DNA from: Uliginosibacterium sp036017065
GTDB taxonomy: Bacteria; Pseudomonadota; Gammaproteobacteria; Burkholderiales; Rhodocyclaceae
Assembly: GCF_036017065.1 (NCBI RefSeq)
Contig: NZ_JAYXHR010000001.1
Location: 1,612,001 to 1,676,000 of the forward strand
Length of the DNA: 64,000 bases
Direction of reading: 5' to 3'
Both the position numbers and the translations under genes were made by a program. The notes beneath the pieces are model-generated. The model ran no database searches. It saw only the letters and a program-made list of their open reading frames with translations, and was not told the DNA's origin. Shown here piece by piece: positions 28,444 to 35,777 of the stretch. The first letter of the stretch is position 1. Each line of letters starts with the position of its first letter.

Positions 28444-29451
28444 ATGGATCCCGTTCAGATCAGCTTCACCGTCATTGCGGCGCTGGTGGTGCTCGCGCTC
28501 ATCTTCGACTTCCTCAATGGCTTCCACGATGCCGCCAACGCCATCGCCACGGTGGTGTCGACCGGCGTACTCAAGCCCACGCAGGCCGTCGCCTGGGCAG
28601 CCTTCTTCAACTTCATCGCGATCTTCGTGTTCCACCTCAGCGTGGCGGCGACGGTCGGCAAAGGCATCGTCGATCCGGCGGCGGTGGACCACATCGTGGT
28701 GTTCGGGGCGCTCAGCGGCGCCATCGCCTGGAACATCATCACCTGGTATTTCGGCATTCCGTCCAGCTCGTCCCACGCGCTGATCGGCGGCATCGTCGGC
28801 GCCACGCTGGCCAAGGCCGGCACCGGCCCGCTAGTGTGGAGCGGCATCGCCAAGACGGTGGCCTTCATCATCATCTCGCCGATGCTGGGCATGCTGCTTG
28901 GCGCGGCCATGATGCTGGCCGTGTCGTGGATCTTCTTCCACAAGCAACCGAGCAAGATCGACCGCTGGTTCCGCCGCCTGCAACTGGTGTCGGCAGCCGC
29001 GTACAGCCTGGGCCACGGGGGCAACGACGCACAGAAGACCATCGGCATCATCTGGCTGCTGCTGCTCTCCGGCGGCTACCTGGCGCACGGTGACGAACTG
29101 CCGTACTGGGTGGTGGTGAGCTGCTACGTCGCCATCGGTCTGGGCACGCTGTTCGGCGGCTGGCGCATCGTGCGCACCATGGGCCAGGGCATCACCAAGC
29201 TGAAGCCGGTCGGTGGTTTCTGCGCGGAAACCGGTGGCGCGATCACCTTGTTCCTCGCCTCCGCGCTGGGCATTCCGGTGTCCACCACGCACACCATCAC
29301 CGGTGCCATCGTGGGTGTCGGCTCCTCACACCGCGTCTCGGCGGTGAACTGGGGCCTGGCCGGCAAGATCGTGTGGGCCTGGGTGCTGACGATTCCGTGC
29401 AGCGCGCTGATGGCTGCCATCGCCTGGTGGTTCGGGCACTACGTCCTGTAG
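28444..29451 (+). CDS. pit: low-affinity inorganic phosphate transporter, Pit family
   Basis: A 335-residue multi-span inner-membrane protein using the proton gradient to import metal-phosphate complexes. The two repeated PD001131-type signatures are visible: FDFLNGFHDAANAIATVVST at the N terminus and AAYSLGHGGNDAQKTIGIIW in the second half. IPVSTTHTITGAIVGVG near the C terminus is also typical. Co-transcribed with the DUF47 gene. Confidence 0.94.
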   Translation: MDPVQISFTVIAALVVLALIFDFLNGFHDAANAIATVVSTGVLKPTQAVAWAAFFNFIAIFVFHLSVAATVGKGIVDPAAVDHIVVFGALSGAIAWNIITWYFGIPSSSSHALIGGIVGATLAKAGTGPLVWSGIAKTVAFIIISPMLGMLLGAAMMLAVSWIFFHKQPSKIDRWFRRLQLVSAAAYSLGHGGNDAQKTIGIIWLLLLSGGYLAHGDELPYWVVVSCYVAIGLGTLFGGWRIVRTMGQGITKLKPVGGFCAETGGAITLFLASALGIPVSTTHTITGAIVGVGSSHRVSAVNWGLAGKIVWAWVLTIPCSALMAAIAWWFGHYVL

Positions 29452-29473
29452 CACCTCTACCGGACGCATGAAG

Positions 29474-29497
29474 AACGGCCCGCAACTGCGGGCCGTT
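29474..29497 (+). terminator. intrinsic terminator of pit
   Basis: AACGGCCCGC-aact-GCGGGCCGTT followed by TTCGTTTT. Confidence 0.85.
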
Positions 29498-29564
29498 TTC
29501 GTTTTGTGCTCCCCCCGTTGCGGCCGGAGTCACGCCTCCGTATCGCCACGACCACCACAAGAAA

Positions 29565-29590
29565 AAGGCCCGCCATCACTGGCGGGCCTT
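29565..29590 (-). terminator. intrinsic terminator of the pectinase cluster
   Basis: On the minus strand, AAGGCCCGCC-agtgat-GGCGGGCCTT runs into TTTTCTTG. It lies just past the last pectate lyase gene. Confidence 0.85.
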
Positions 29591-29612
29591 GCTCATACCG
29601 ACTGCGTGGTGT

Positions 29613-31124
29613 TCAGAAGCCGGTGACGTCCGACTGCGTCACGTCGCAGGTCGCCGTGCCCCAGCCCAGGCCCAGCTCGCTGCTCTTGCCGCTGCCCTTC
29701 TCGACGCCCTTGTACTCCATGCAGATCTCGGAGCCACCGGCGTTCCAGCCCTTGATGCGCATGTTGCGGATGGTCACCTTGTCACCGTAGTTGCGGTTGG
29801 CGCCGGCGATGAGGCCGGCCGAGCCGTTGATGGTGGTGTTGGTGATGACCGCGTTGCGGGGACCGCCGTTGTTGGTGCAGTCGCCACACGAACGCCACAG
29901 CTTGCCGATGCGGCCGTAGGTGTTGAAGCCGTCGATGTAGTAGGTGCTGTTCTTCGAGTTGTGCTGGAACACCTTGTCGTCGGCCGCGTTGGCCGAACCC
30001 CCGACGATGGTCAGCGACACGCCGTTGTCCTTCAGCGTGGCGGCGTCTTCGCAGACGTCTTCCCACACGGCGTTCTCGATGCGGCAGTTACCCGCCACGC
30101 AGTGGATGCCGTCAGCCGCCGCCGCATTGATGCGCACGTTCCTGATCGTCGCGTTGTTCAGCGTGATCACCGGTTGCTGGCTTTCGCTGCCACCGGAACA
30201 GGTCGTGCCCAGCGTGATGCCACCGCAATCCACCGTCGCGTTCACCAGCACGTTGCCGGCCTTGCACATCTCTGCGCCCGAGGCCGTGCCGTACACCTGG
30301 AACTCGGTGACGTTCGGCTTGCCGGCCTGCACCGCCGGGAAGTACACGCGGATGGCCGTGGTGCTGACCAGCGCGAAGTCATGCGACTTGTTGGCGCGGA
30401 TGATGGTGCCGGAGGACACGGTCTGCCAGGCGCCATTCACCAGCACCTGGATGTCGTGCGTGCTGGACGGCTCGCCACTTTCGCTCAGCACCACGCGGCC
30501 CAGCGAACGGGCGGTCGGGAAGCTGACCTGCAGCCAGGTGCCGGCCACGTTGGTGGCGGAAGCCCAGCGTGTGGAGAAGCTGTTGTCGATGGCCAGCGCC
30601 GCCGGCTTCGTGGCGTCGTCACCGCTGGAGCTGGCCGTGCCTTGCGCCGCGATGTTGGTCAGTACGGCGCCGCCGCTGCTGGTGCTGGAGCCGGTGCCAC
30701 TGGACGAGGAAGAGCTGCTCGACGAACCGACGCCCGAGGAGCTCGAAGAACTCGACGAGCTGGAAGAAGACGAACTGCTGCTCGACGAGGAACTGGAAGA
30801 AGAGCTGGAGGAGGACGAGCTCGACGAGCTGGAGCCGCCCGAGCTGCTGGACGAGGAGCTGACCGGGCCGCTAGGCACCGAGCATTCGTTGACGCCGCCA
30901 CCGATGCGGCCGCCGAAGGTGGCTTCGCTGCACACGAAACTGCCGGCGAGCTGCTTGTAGAAGAACTGGTCGGCACGGCCGAAGGCCACGTTGGTGGTAC
31001 TGGCCACCGAGCAGGTCTTGCCTTCCGAACACAGGGTGACATAGCCCGCAGGGCGGTTGGCCGCCCAGGCGCTGCTGGCGAGTGCCGCCGCCAGCATGCC
31101 GGCGACGAGGTGTTTCGATTGCAT
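29613..31124 (-). CDS. PL3 pectate lyase with N-terminal cysteine module, polyserine linker and F5/8-type C (CBM32-like) domain
   Basis: A 503-residue secreted enzyme. The signal peptide ends SAWA. Residues about 22-84 form a four-cysteine module (GYVTLCSEGKTCSVAS, NVAFGRADQFFYKQL, FVCSEATFGG, NECSV) shared with the next three genes. A broken serine tract follows, then a discoidin-like domain (AIDNSFSTRWASATN, WLQVSFPTARSLGRVVLSES). The PL3 catalytic domain ends the protein: ADGIHCVAGNCRIENAVWED, CEDAATLKDNG, KVFQHNSKNSTYYIDGF and RSCGDCTNNGGPR. PL3 lyases cleave polygalacturonate by calcium-dependent beta-elimination. ATG 31124 follows ACGGAGACAAAAC. It is the only member of the cluster with the extra discoidin-like domain. 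Confidence 0.88.
   Translation of the reverse strand: MQSKHLVAGMLAAALASSAWAANRPAGYVTLCSEGKTCSVASTTNVAFGRADQFFYKQLAGSFVCSEATFGGRIGGGVNECSVPSGPVSSSSSSSGGSSSSSSSSSSSSSSSSSSSSSSSSSSSSSSSSSGVGSSSSSSSSSGTGSSTSSGGAVLTNIAAQGTASSSGDDATKPAALAIDNSFSTRWASATNVAGTWLQVSFPTARSLGRVVLSESGEPSSTHDIQVLVNGAWQTVSSGTIIRANKSHDFALVSTTAIRVYFPAVQAGKPNVTEFQVYGTASGAEMCKAGNVLVNATVDCGGITLGTTCSGGSESQQPVITLNNATIRNVRINAAAADGIHCVAGNCRIENAVWEDVCEDAATLKDNGVSLTIVGGSANAADDKVFQHNSKNSTYYIDGFNTYGRIGKLWRSCGDCTNNGGPRNAVITNTTINGSAGLIAGANRNYGDKVTIRNMRIKGWNAGGSEICMEYKGVEKGSGKSSELGLGWGTATCDVTQSDVTGF
30678..30862 (-). repeat. polyserine-encoding tract
   Basis: Serine-codon low-complexity DNA, interrupted by Gly/Val/Thr codons, joining the N-terminal module to the discoidin-like domain. 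Confidence 0.85.
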
Positions 31125-31150
31125 GTTTTGTCTCCGTCTTGTTTTGAAAA

Positions 31151-31177
31151 GGGCCGGCATGCTGTGCATGCCGGCCC
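31151..31177 (-). terminator. internal hairpin/terminator between two pectate lyase genes
   Basis: GGGCCGGCATGC-tgt-GCATGCCGGCCC is a perfect 12-bp stem. On the minus strand it is followed by TTTTCAAAAC, and the next gene starts 26 bases further on. It could terminate or attenuate transcription or stabilise the upstream message. Confidence 0.6.
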
Positions 31178-31203
31178 CGTACTGCATCAGGTCATCGAAA
31201 CGA

Positions 31204-32265
31204 TCAGAAGCGGGTCACGTCGGACGGCGAAACATCGCAGTTCGCCGTGTTCCACTCCAGGCCCACTTCGCTGCTGCCGCCGCTGCCCTTCTCCACGCCG
31301 ATGTGGGTCAGGCAGATTTCGCCATTGCCATCCGGAAAGTTGAAGTTCTTCATGCGCAGGTTGCGGATGGTGGCCTTGTCGCCGTAGTTCTTGTTGATGC
31401 CGGCGACCACGCCATTCGAGCCGTTCATTTGCACGTTGTTGATGTTCACGAAACGCGGACCACCGTTGGCCGTGCAGTCGCCACACGAGCGATACAGCTT
31501 GCCGATGCGACCGAAGGTCTGGAAGTCCTGGATGTTGATCGTGCTGTTCTTGGAGTTGTGCTGGAACACCTTGTCATTCGCCTCGTTGGCCGAGCCGCCG
31601 ACGATGGTCAGCGTGACACCGGCATCCTTCAGCGTCGCAGCGTCCTCGCACACGTCTTCCCACACCACGTTCTCGATGCGGCAGTTGCCGGCCACGCAGT
31701 GGATGCCATCGGCCGCGTTCTTGTTGATGCGCACGTTGCGGATGGTGCCGTTGTTCAGCGTGAAGACCGGCAGCTGGCTTTCCGAGCCGCCGTTGCAGGT
31801 CGTGCCCACCGTGATGCCGCCGCAATCCACCGTGGTGTTGCTGATGACGCTGCCGGCCACGCAGGAGTTGGGCGGCACCGTGCCACCGGACGAGCTGGAG
31901 CTGCTCGACGAGCTGCTGGAAGAGCTGGACGACGACGAACTGGAACTGCTCGAAGAACTGGAACTGCTGGAGGAAGATGACGAGGAGCTGGAAGAGCTGC
32001 TCGACGATGAGCCGGACGGCACCGAGCATTCATTCACGCCGCCGGAGGTCTTGCCACCGAAGGTCGCTTCGTTGCACACGAAGCTGCCGGTGATGACCTT
32101 GTAGAAGAACTTGTCCGCACGGCCGAAGGCCACGTTGGTGGCGTTGGCGACGGAACAGGTCTGGGCTTCCTTGCAGATGGTCACGTAGCCCGAGGGGCGG
32201 TTGGCGGCGGACGCAAGGCCGGTTGCTGCCAGCAGCACGCCGGCGATCAGCAGTTTTGCTTTCAT
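31204..32265 (-). CDS. PL3 pectate lyase with N-terminal cysteine module and polyserine linker
   Basis: A 353-residue secreted pectate lyase. The signal peptide (MKAKLLIAGVLLAATGLASA) is followed by the shared module (GYVTICKEAQTCSVANATNV, FVCNEATFGGKTSGGVNECS), a serine tract of about 40 residues and the PL3 domain. Catalytic-domain features are CNGGSESQLPVFTLNNGTIR, ADGIHCVAGNCRIENVVWED, CEDAATLKDAGVTLTIVGGS, KVFQHNSKNST and the C terminus NCDVSPSDVTRF. ATG 32265 follows AAGGAGACAGAACC. It is very similar to its neighbours in module and catalytic part, which indicates tandem duplication. Confidence 0.9.
   Translation of the reverse strand: MKAKLLIAGVLLAATGLASAANRPSGYVTICKEAQTCSVANATNVAFGRADKFFYKVITGSFVCNEATFGGKTSGGVNECSVPSGSSSSSSSSSSSSSSSSSSSSSSSSSSSSSSSSSSSSSSSSSGGTVPPNSCVAGSVISNTTVDCGGITVGTTCNGGSESQLPVFTLNNGTIRNVRINKNAADGIHCVAGNCRIENVVWEDVCEDAATLKDAGVTLTIVGGSANEANDKVFQHNSKNSTINIQDFQTFGRIGKLYRSCGDCTANGGPRFVNINNVQMNGSNGVVAGINKNYGDKATIRNLRMKNFNFPDGNGEICLTHIGVEKGSGGSSEVGLEWNTANCDVSPSDVTRF
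31886..32011 (-). repeat. polyserine-encoding tract
   Basis: About 42 consecutive serine codons between the N-terminal module and the PL3 domain. Confidence 0.88.
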
Positions 32266-32344
32266 GGTTCTGTCTCCTTGATTCTTGTGTGTGTCCCGCA
32301 CCGCCACAGGCGGCGCGGGGTTCATGCAGTCGATGGACGGACGA

Positions 32345-33451
32345 TCAGAAGGCCGTCACGTCGCTCGGGCTGACATCACAGTAGGCGGTGTTGAAGAACT
32401 CGCCGTACTTCTCGGTCGAACCTTCACCCTTCGAGATGCCGCGCCACTCTTCGCAGATGCGCGGCTTGGTGGTCGTCGCCGTCGGACGGGTCAGGCCCTT
32501 GATCTTCAGGTTGCGGATCGTGGCCTTGTCGCCGTAGTTGCGGTTCACGCCCACCACCGTGCTGCTGATGGTGCCGTTCACGGTCACGTTGTTGATGTTC
32601 ACGTAACGCGGGCCGCCATTGTTCGAGCAGTCACCGCAGGAACGGTAGAGCTTGCCGACCTTGCCGAAGAGCGCGAAGTTCTCGATCACGAAGGTGCTGT
32701 TCTTGGCGTTGTGCTGGAACACCTTGTCCTGCGCCTCGGTGGCGGAACCGCCGGAGATGGTGAAGGTGACACCGGCATCCTTCAGCGTCGCAGCGTCTTC
32801 GCACACGGCTTCCCACACGACGTTCTCGGCACGGCAGTTACCGCTCACGCAGTGGATGCCGTCGGCGGCCGACGCGTTGATGCGCAGGTTCTTCACGGTG
32901 CCGCCTGCCAGCGTCAGCACCGGCAACTGGCCTTCGCTACCGCCACCGCAGGTGGTGCCCAGCGTCTTGCCACCGCAATCCACCACGCCCGTGATGGTCG
33001 CGCCAGCTTCACAGACGTTCACCAAGCCACCGCCGGACGAACTGCTGGAGGAAGACGAAGAGCTGGAAGAACTGCTGCTCGATGAACTGGAGCTGCTGGA
33101 CGACGAGCTGGAGCTCGACGACGAAGAGGATGAAGAAGAGGACGAGGACGACGAGGAAGACGAACCCGACGAACTGCTGCTGGACGAGCTGCCGCCGGCA
33201 GGCACGGAGCACTCGTTCACGCCGCCCGAGGTCTTGCCACCGAACGTCGCTTCGTTGCAGACGAAGCTGCCGCTCAGCACCTTGTAGAAGAACTTGTCGG
33301 CGCGACCGAACGCGACGTTGGTCGAGCTTGCCACGGAGCAGGTCTGGCCTTCCTTGCAGATGGTCACGTAGCCGCTGGGACGGTTGGCCGCAAACGCAGT
33401 GCTGGCCAGGGATGCGGCGATGACGCTCGCCACCAGGTACTTCATCTTCAT
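32345..33451 (-). CDS. PL3 pectate lyase with N-terminal cysteine module and polyserine linker
   Basis: A 368-residue secreted pectate lyase with the same plan as the neighbouring gene. The signal peptide MKMKYLVASVIAASLASTAFA is followed by the shared module (GYVTICKEGQTCSVASSTNV, FVCNEATFGGKTSGGVNECS), a serine tract and a PL3 domain (ADGIHCVSGNCRAENVVWEA, CEDAATLKDAGVTFTISGGS, KVFQHNAKNST, RSCGDCSNNGGPRYVNINNV). The discoidin-like domain is absent. ATG 33451 is preceded by AGGAGACACAGC; a second in-frame ATG lies two codons inside. Its C-terminal region before the last beta-strands is divergent (LTRPTATTTKPRICEEWRGI), a possible substrate-preference difference. Confidence 0.9.
   Translation of the reverse strand: MKMKYLVASVIAASLASTAFAANRPSGYVTICKEGQTCSVASSTNVAFGRADKFFYKVLSGSFVCNEATFGGKTSGGVNECSVPAGGSSSSSSSSGSSSSSSSSSSSSSSSSSSSSSSSSSSSSSSSSSSSSSSSSSSSGGGLVNVCEAGATITGVVDCGGKTLGTTCGGGSEGQLPVLTLAGGTVKNLRINASAADGIHCVSGNCRAENVVWEAVCEDAATLKDAGVTFTISGGSATEAQDKVFQHNAKNSTFVIENFALFGKVGKLYRSCGDCSNNGGPRYVNINNVTVNGTISSTVVGVNRNYGDKATIRNLKIKGLTRPTATTTKPRICEEWRGISKGEGSTEKYGEFFNTAYCDVSPSDVTAF
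33036..33193 (-). repeat. polyserine-encoding tract
   Basis: About 50 serine codons, with one glycine interruption near the N-terminal end, joining module and catalytic domain. Confidence 0.88.
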
Positions 33452-33612
33452 GCTGTGTCTCCTGTTATTGATGTGTGCCATCGCCTGCTGCACGGAGGAT
33501 GGCGCTCCGTCGATGGGTGACATGCAGGCCCAGACTGAATGTCACCCGTTGCCACAACTTCACGCAGCGGCGGCACCGCGTCCAGCACGGCGCCGTCGCT
33601 GCAGTGCTGCAC

Positions 33613-35184
33613 TTACTGCGCTGCGCCCGGACCCGTGTTGCGGTATTCGGCGAGGTACGGATTCTCGGCCGTGCCCACCTGCACCGGGTTGCTGCTGCTC
33701 CAGTCGGCCCACGGCGGGTTCTTGATCTCGCCGCCGATGTAGGACTCGCGCACGATCATCTTGCCCAGCGTGCCGCCGTTGCTCGACGACTCCGGCCACT
33801 GGCGCGCGAACGACACCGACACCTGGCCCGGATCGACCGTGATGGTGCTGCGCGTCACCAGGAAGCCATACGCATGCTGCGCGTTGGTGCTCGGCGCGCC
33901 GATCGTGCTGGTCTGCTTGCGCACTCGCGTGAAGTGGATGCGGCTGTTGTCGAACACCGCGACACCACGACCGAAGATGAAGTCGGTATCACCCTCGATG
34001 TAGGCATCGTTGAAGTAGCTACGCGAGATGACGTCCAGCGACGGCGACTTCAGGTACAGCGTGTCCTGATTGGCCAGCACGCGCACCTTGGTGAAGAGGT
34101 TGCGATCGCCCTCCACCATCAGCGCGACGGCTTGCGTCTCACCGTTGGCGGACTCGTCCCAGCCGTTGATGAAGCTGAGATTGGTCGCCTCGAAGTTGTT
34201 CGCCTTGATGACCGTGGTGGACGAACAGGTCGTGCCGATGCTGCCCGACTTGCTGGCGCAGGCGTCGTACACCGACTTGATGCCGGCCGGCGTGCTGCTG
34301 TTGTAGACCGCGCCACCCGGGTTCACCAGCGCGGCGAGCTGCGGGCCGGTCGTCTTGGCGCCAACGCGATGGCCAATGACCACCTGCGAAGGATCGCTGC
34401 CACCACCGTACAGCGTGATGGTGCTGCCCAGCGGCACGATGACCAGCTCTTCGTAGTTACCCGGCTGCACCTTGATGTACTGGCGCGTCGTCACGCCGCT
34501 CGCCGCCGCCGCGGTCACCGCAGCCTGCACCGTGGTGTGCGTGCCACCGCCGGTCTTGCTGACGGTGTAGTTCGGGTTGGCCGGCATCTGCACCACCGTG
34601 CTGCGCGGGTCCCAGTTGTCGGTCACCAGCGAACCCAGCGTGCCGCCCTTTGCCAGGAACTGCGGAACGTCATAACGCGCGGCGACGGTGTCGCTCAGCT
34701 GGATGCGCTGTGCGCCACCACCATTCGACGAGCTGGAGGAACTCGAGCTCGACGAACTGGACGAAGAGCTGGACGAGGAAGAACTGGAACTGCTCGACGA
34801 GCTGGAAGAGCTCGTCGACGAGGACGACGAACTCGAAGAGCTGGAGGAGCTGGACGACGAGCTCGAAGAAGAGCTTGAAGAAGAGCTCGACGATGACCCG
34901 GCGCCCGAGCTGCTAGAGGAGGAGCCGCTGCTACCCGGTGCGGAACACTCGTTGACGCCACCCGCGGTGCGCCCACCGAAGGTCGCCTCGTTGCACACGA
35001 AGCTGCCGGTGAGTTGCTTGTAGAGGAACTTGTCAGCGCGGCCGAAGGCCACGTTGGTCAGGGTTGCGACCGAGCACGTCTTGTTCTCGGAACAGATGGT
35101 CACATAACCACTGGGCCGGTTGGCCGCACTGGCGCTGCCGATCAGCGCGAGTGCCGCGAGGCCCCACAGATACTTCGCCTGCAT
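33613..35184 (-). CDS. pectin methylesterase (CE8) with N-terminal cysteine module and polyserine linker
   Basis: A 523-residue secreted esterase that removes methyl groups from pectin so that pectate lyases can act. The signal peptide ends GSASA. The shared module (GYVTICSENKTCSVATLTNV, FVCNEATFGGRTAGGVNECS) and a serine tract of about 60 residues follow. The CE8 beta-helix shows QPGNYEE, GETQAVAL, NQDTLYLKSP, DTDFIFG with the catalytic aspartate, and RQWPE in place of the usual GRPW, still supplying Arg and Trp. An extra loop (NSSTPAGIKSVYDACASKSG, SIGTTCSSTTVIKANN) places it near the PemB/YbhC subfamily. ATG follows AAAGGAGACAAGAGAC. It is first of the four-gene pectinase cluster. Confidence 0.92.
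   Translation of the reverse strand: MQAKYLWGLAALALIGSASAANRPSGYVTICSENKTCSVATLTNVAFGRADKFLYKQLTGSFVCNEATFGGRTAGGVNECSAPGSSGSSSSSSGAGSSSSSSSSSSSSSSSSSSSSSSSSSSSTSSSSSSSSSSSSSSSSSSSSSSSSSSSSSNGGGAQRIQLSDTVAARYDVPQFLAKGGTLGSLVTDNWDPRSTVVQMPANPNYTVSKTGGGTHTTVQAAVTAAAASGVTTRQYIKVQPGNYEELVIVPLGSTITLYGGGSDPSQVVIGHRVGAKTTGPQLAALVNPGGAVYNSSTPAGIKSVYDACASKSGSIGTTCSSTTVIKANNFEATNLSFINGWDESANGETQAVALMVEGDRNLFTKVRVLANQDTLYLKSPSLDVISRSYFNDAYIEGDTDFIFGRGVAVFDNSRIHFTRVRKQTSTIGAPSTNAQHAYGFLVTRSTITVDPGQVSVSFARQWPESSSNGGTLGKMIVRESYIGGEIKNPPWADWSSSNPVQVGTAENPYLAEYRNTGPGAAQ
34727..34930 (-). repeat. polyserine-encoding tract
   Basis: Longest serine tract of the four-gene pectinase cluster, with mixed AGC/TCG/TCC/TCT codons and a few Gly/Ala/Thr interruptions. 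Confidence 0.88.
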
Positions 35185-35288
35185 GTCTCTTGTCTCCTTT
35201 GATTCGGGTTGTGCGACGCGGATGGCCGGGATCGTGTGCCCCAGTGTTTGCTCATCTCCGCGACGGGACTGCTGGCTCCAGTATCAAA

Positions 35289-35314
35289 AACCAGGCACCT
35301 GCAACGCAGGCGCC
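35289..35314 (-). terminator. terminator-like hairpin in the pectinase leader
   Basis: On the minus strand, GGCGCCTGC-gtt-GCAGGTGCC (9 bp, one G-U) is followed by TGGTTTTTG. It lies 105 bases before the pectin methylesterase start and after the 28-codon leader ORF. Confidence 0.5.
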
Positions 35315-35410
35315 CTGCTGCTCGATTCCAGCCTGCGGACAGGCCGGGCACGCACACGCCGACTGCCCTCCCGGGGCATGACAGGCGGATGCACGGGACC
35401 GACGCCCTGC

Positions 35411-35497
35411 TCAGACGTCGGTGCGCGTATTCGATGGATATGCGGAAAGAATGGCCGTCGCCGTCAGCCAGCGAGGCGAAGGGATGCTGCGTGTCAT
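35411..35497 (-). CDS. 28-codon leader ORF upstream of the pectinase cluster
   Basis: A very short reading frame beginning MTRSIPSPRWLTATAILSA and ending in TRTDV. Its ATG is preceded by GCAGGAGACAAAC, a leader nearly the same as the GGAGACAAAAC-type ribosome binding sites of the pectinase genes. The N terminus resembles a signal peptide start (charged, then LTATAILSA) but there is no mature part. It could be a leader peptide for attenuation, since a terminator-like hairpin follows at 35289-35314. Alternatively it could be the stub of a deleted pectinase gene. No database family is known to me. Confidence 0.45.
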   Translation of the reverse strand: MTRSIPSPRWLTATAILSAYPSNTRTDV

Positions 35498-35518
35498 GTT
35501 TGTCTCCTGCTTTTTGTA

Positions 35519-35539
35519 GGTATGACTACTTGCTACATG
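35519..35539 (-). promoter_or_regulatory. operator-like element upstream of the pectinase leader
   Basis: On the plus strand GGTATGACTACTTGCTACATG. The last 14 bases (CTACTTGCTACATG, 35526-35539) match 12 of 14 with CAACTTGTTACATG at 41792-41805 before the ABC importer. GTAGgtATgaCTAC around 35516-35529 is an imperfect palindrome of GntR-operator style. Confidence 0.45.
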
Positions 35540-35727
35540 CACTGCTACAGCTTGTTATCGTGGCCGGCGCGCGCGGATTCATGGCGAATCGGGCGATCGG
35601 CCCACCTAAATTAGCATTTCCCGACATCAGTGCAAGCTGCATTGCAGTAAGACAAAGCCAGCAATTGCACTGTAAAAAAGCGCCAAAATGTCAGACATGC
35701 CGCCGACACATGAACACGGCGGACAAA
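35540..35727. other. intergenic region between pectinase leader and ABC importer terminator
   Basis: No gene seen. It is markedly A/T-richer than the flanks around 35600-35690. It contains CTGCATTGCAGTAAGACAAAG (noted from 35636, in part similar to 12881-12901) and TTGCACTG, resembling direct or inverted copies of a TGCA-type regulatory motif. No promoter is assigned. Confidence 0.35.
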
Positions 35728-35758
35728 TAAAAAAGCGCGGCCAGAGCCGCGCTTTTTT
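35728..35758 (-). terminator. intrinsic terminator of the ABC importer operon
   Basis: AAAAAAGCGCGGC-cagag-(G)CCGCGCTTTTTTT hairpin with A/T runs on both sides, 20 bases past the ATPase stop. It could work in either direction. Confidence 0.85.
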
Positions 35759-35777
35759 TGTCGGGTGCTGCAGGGGT

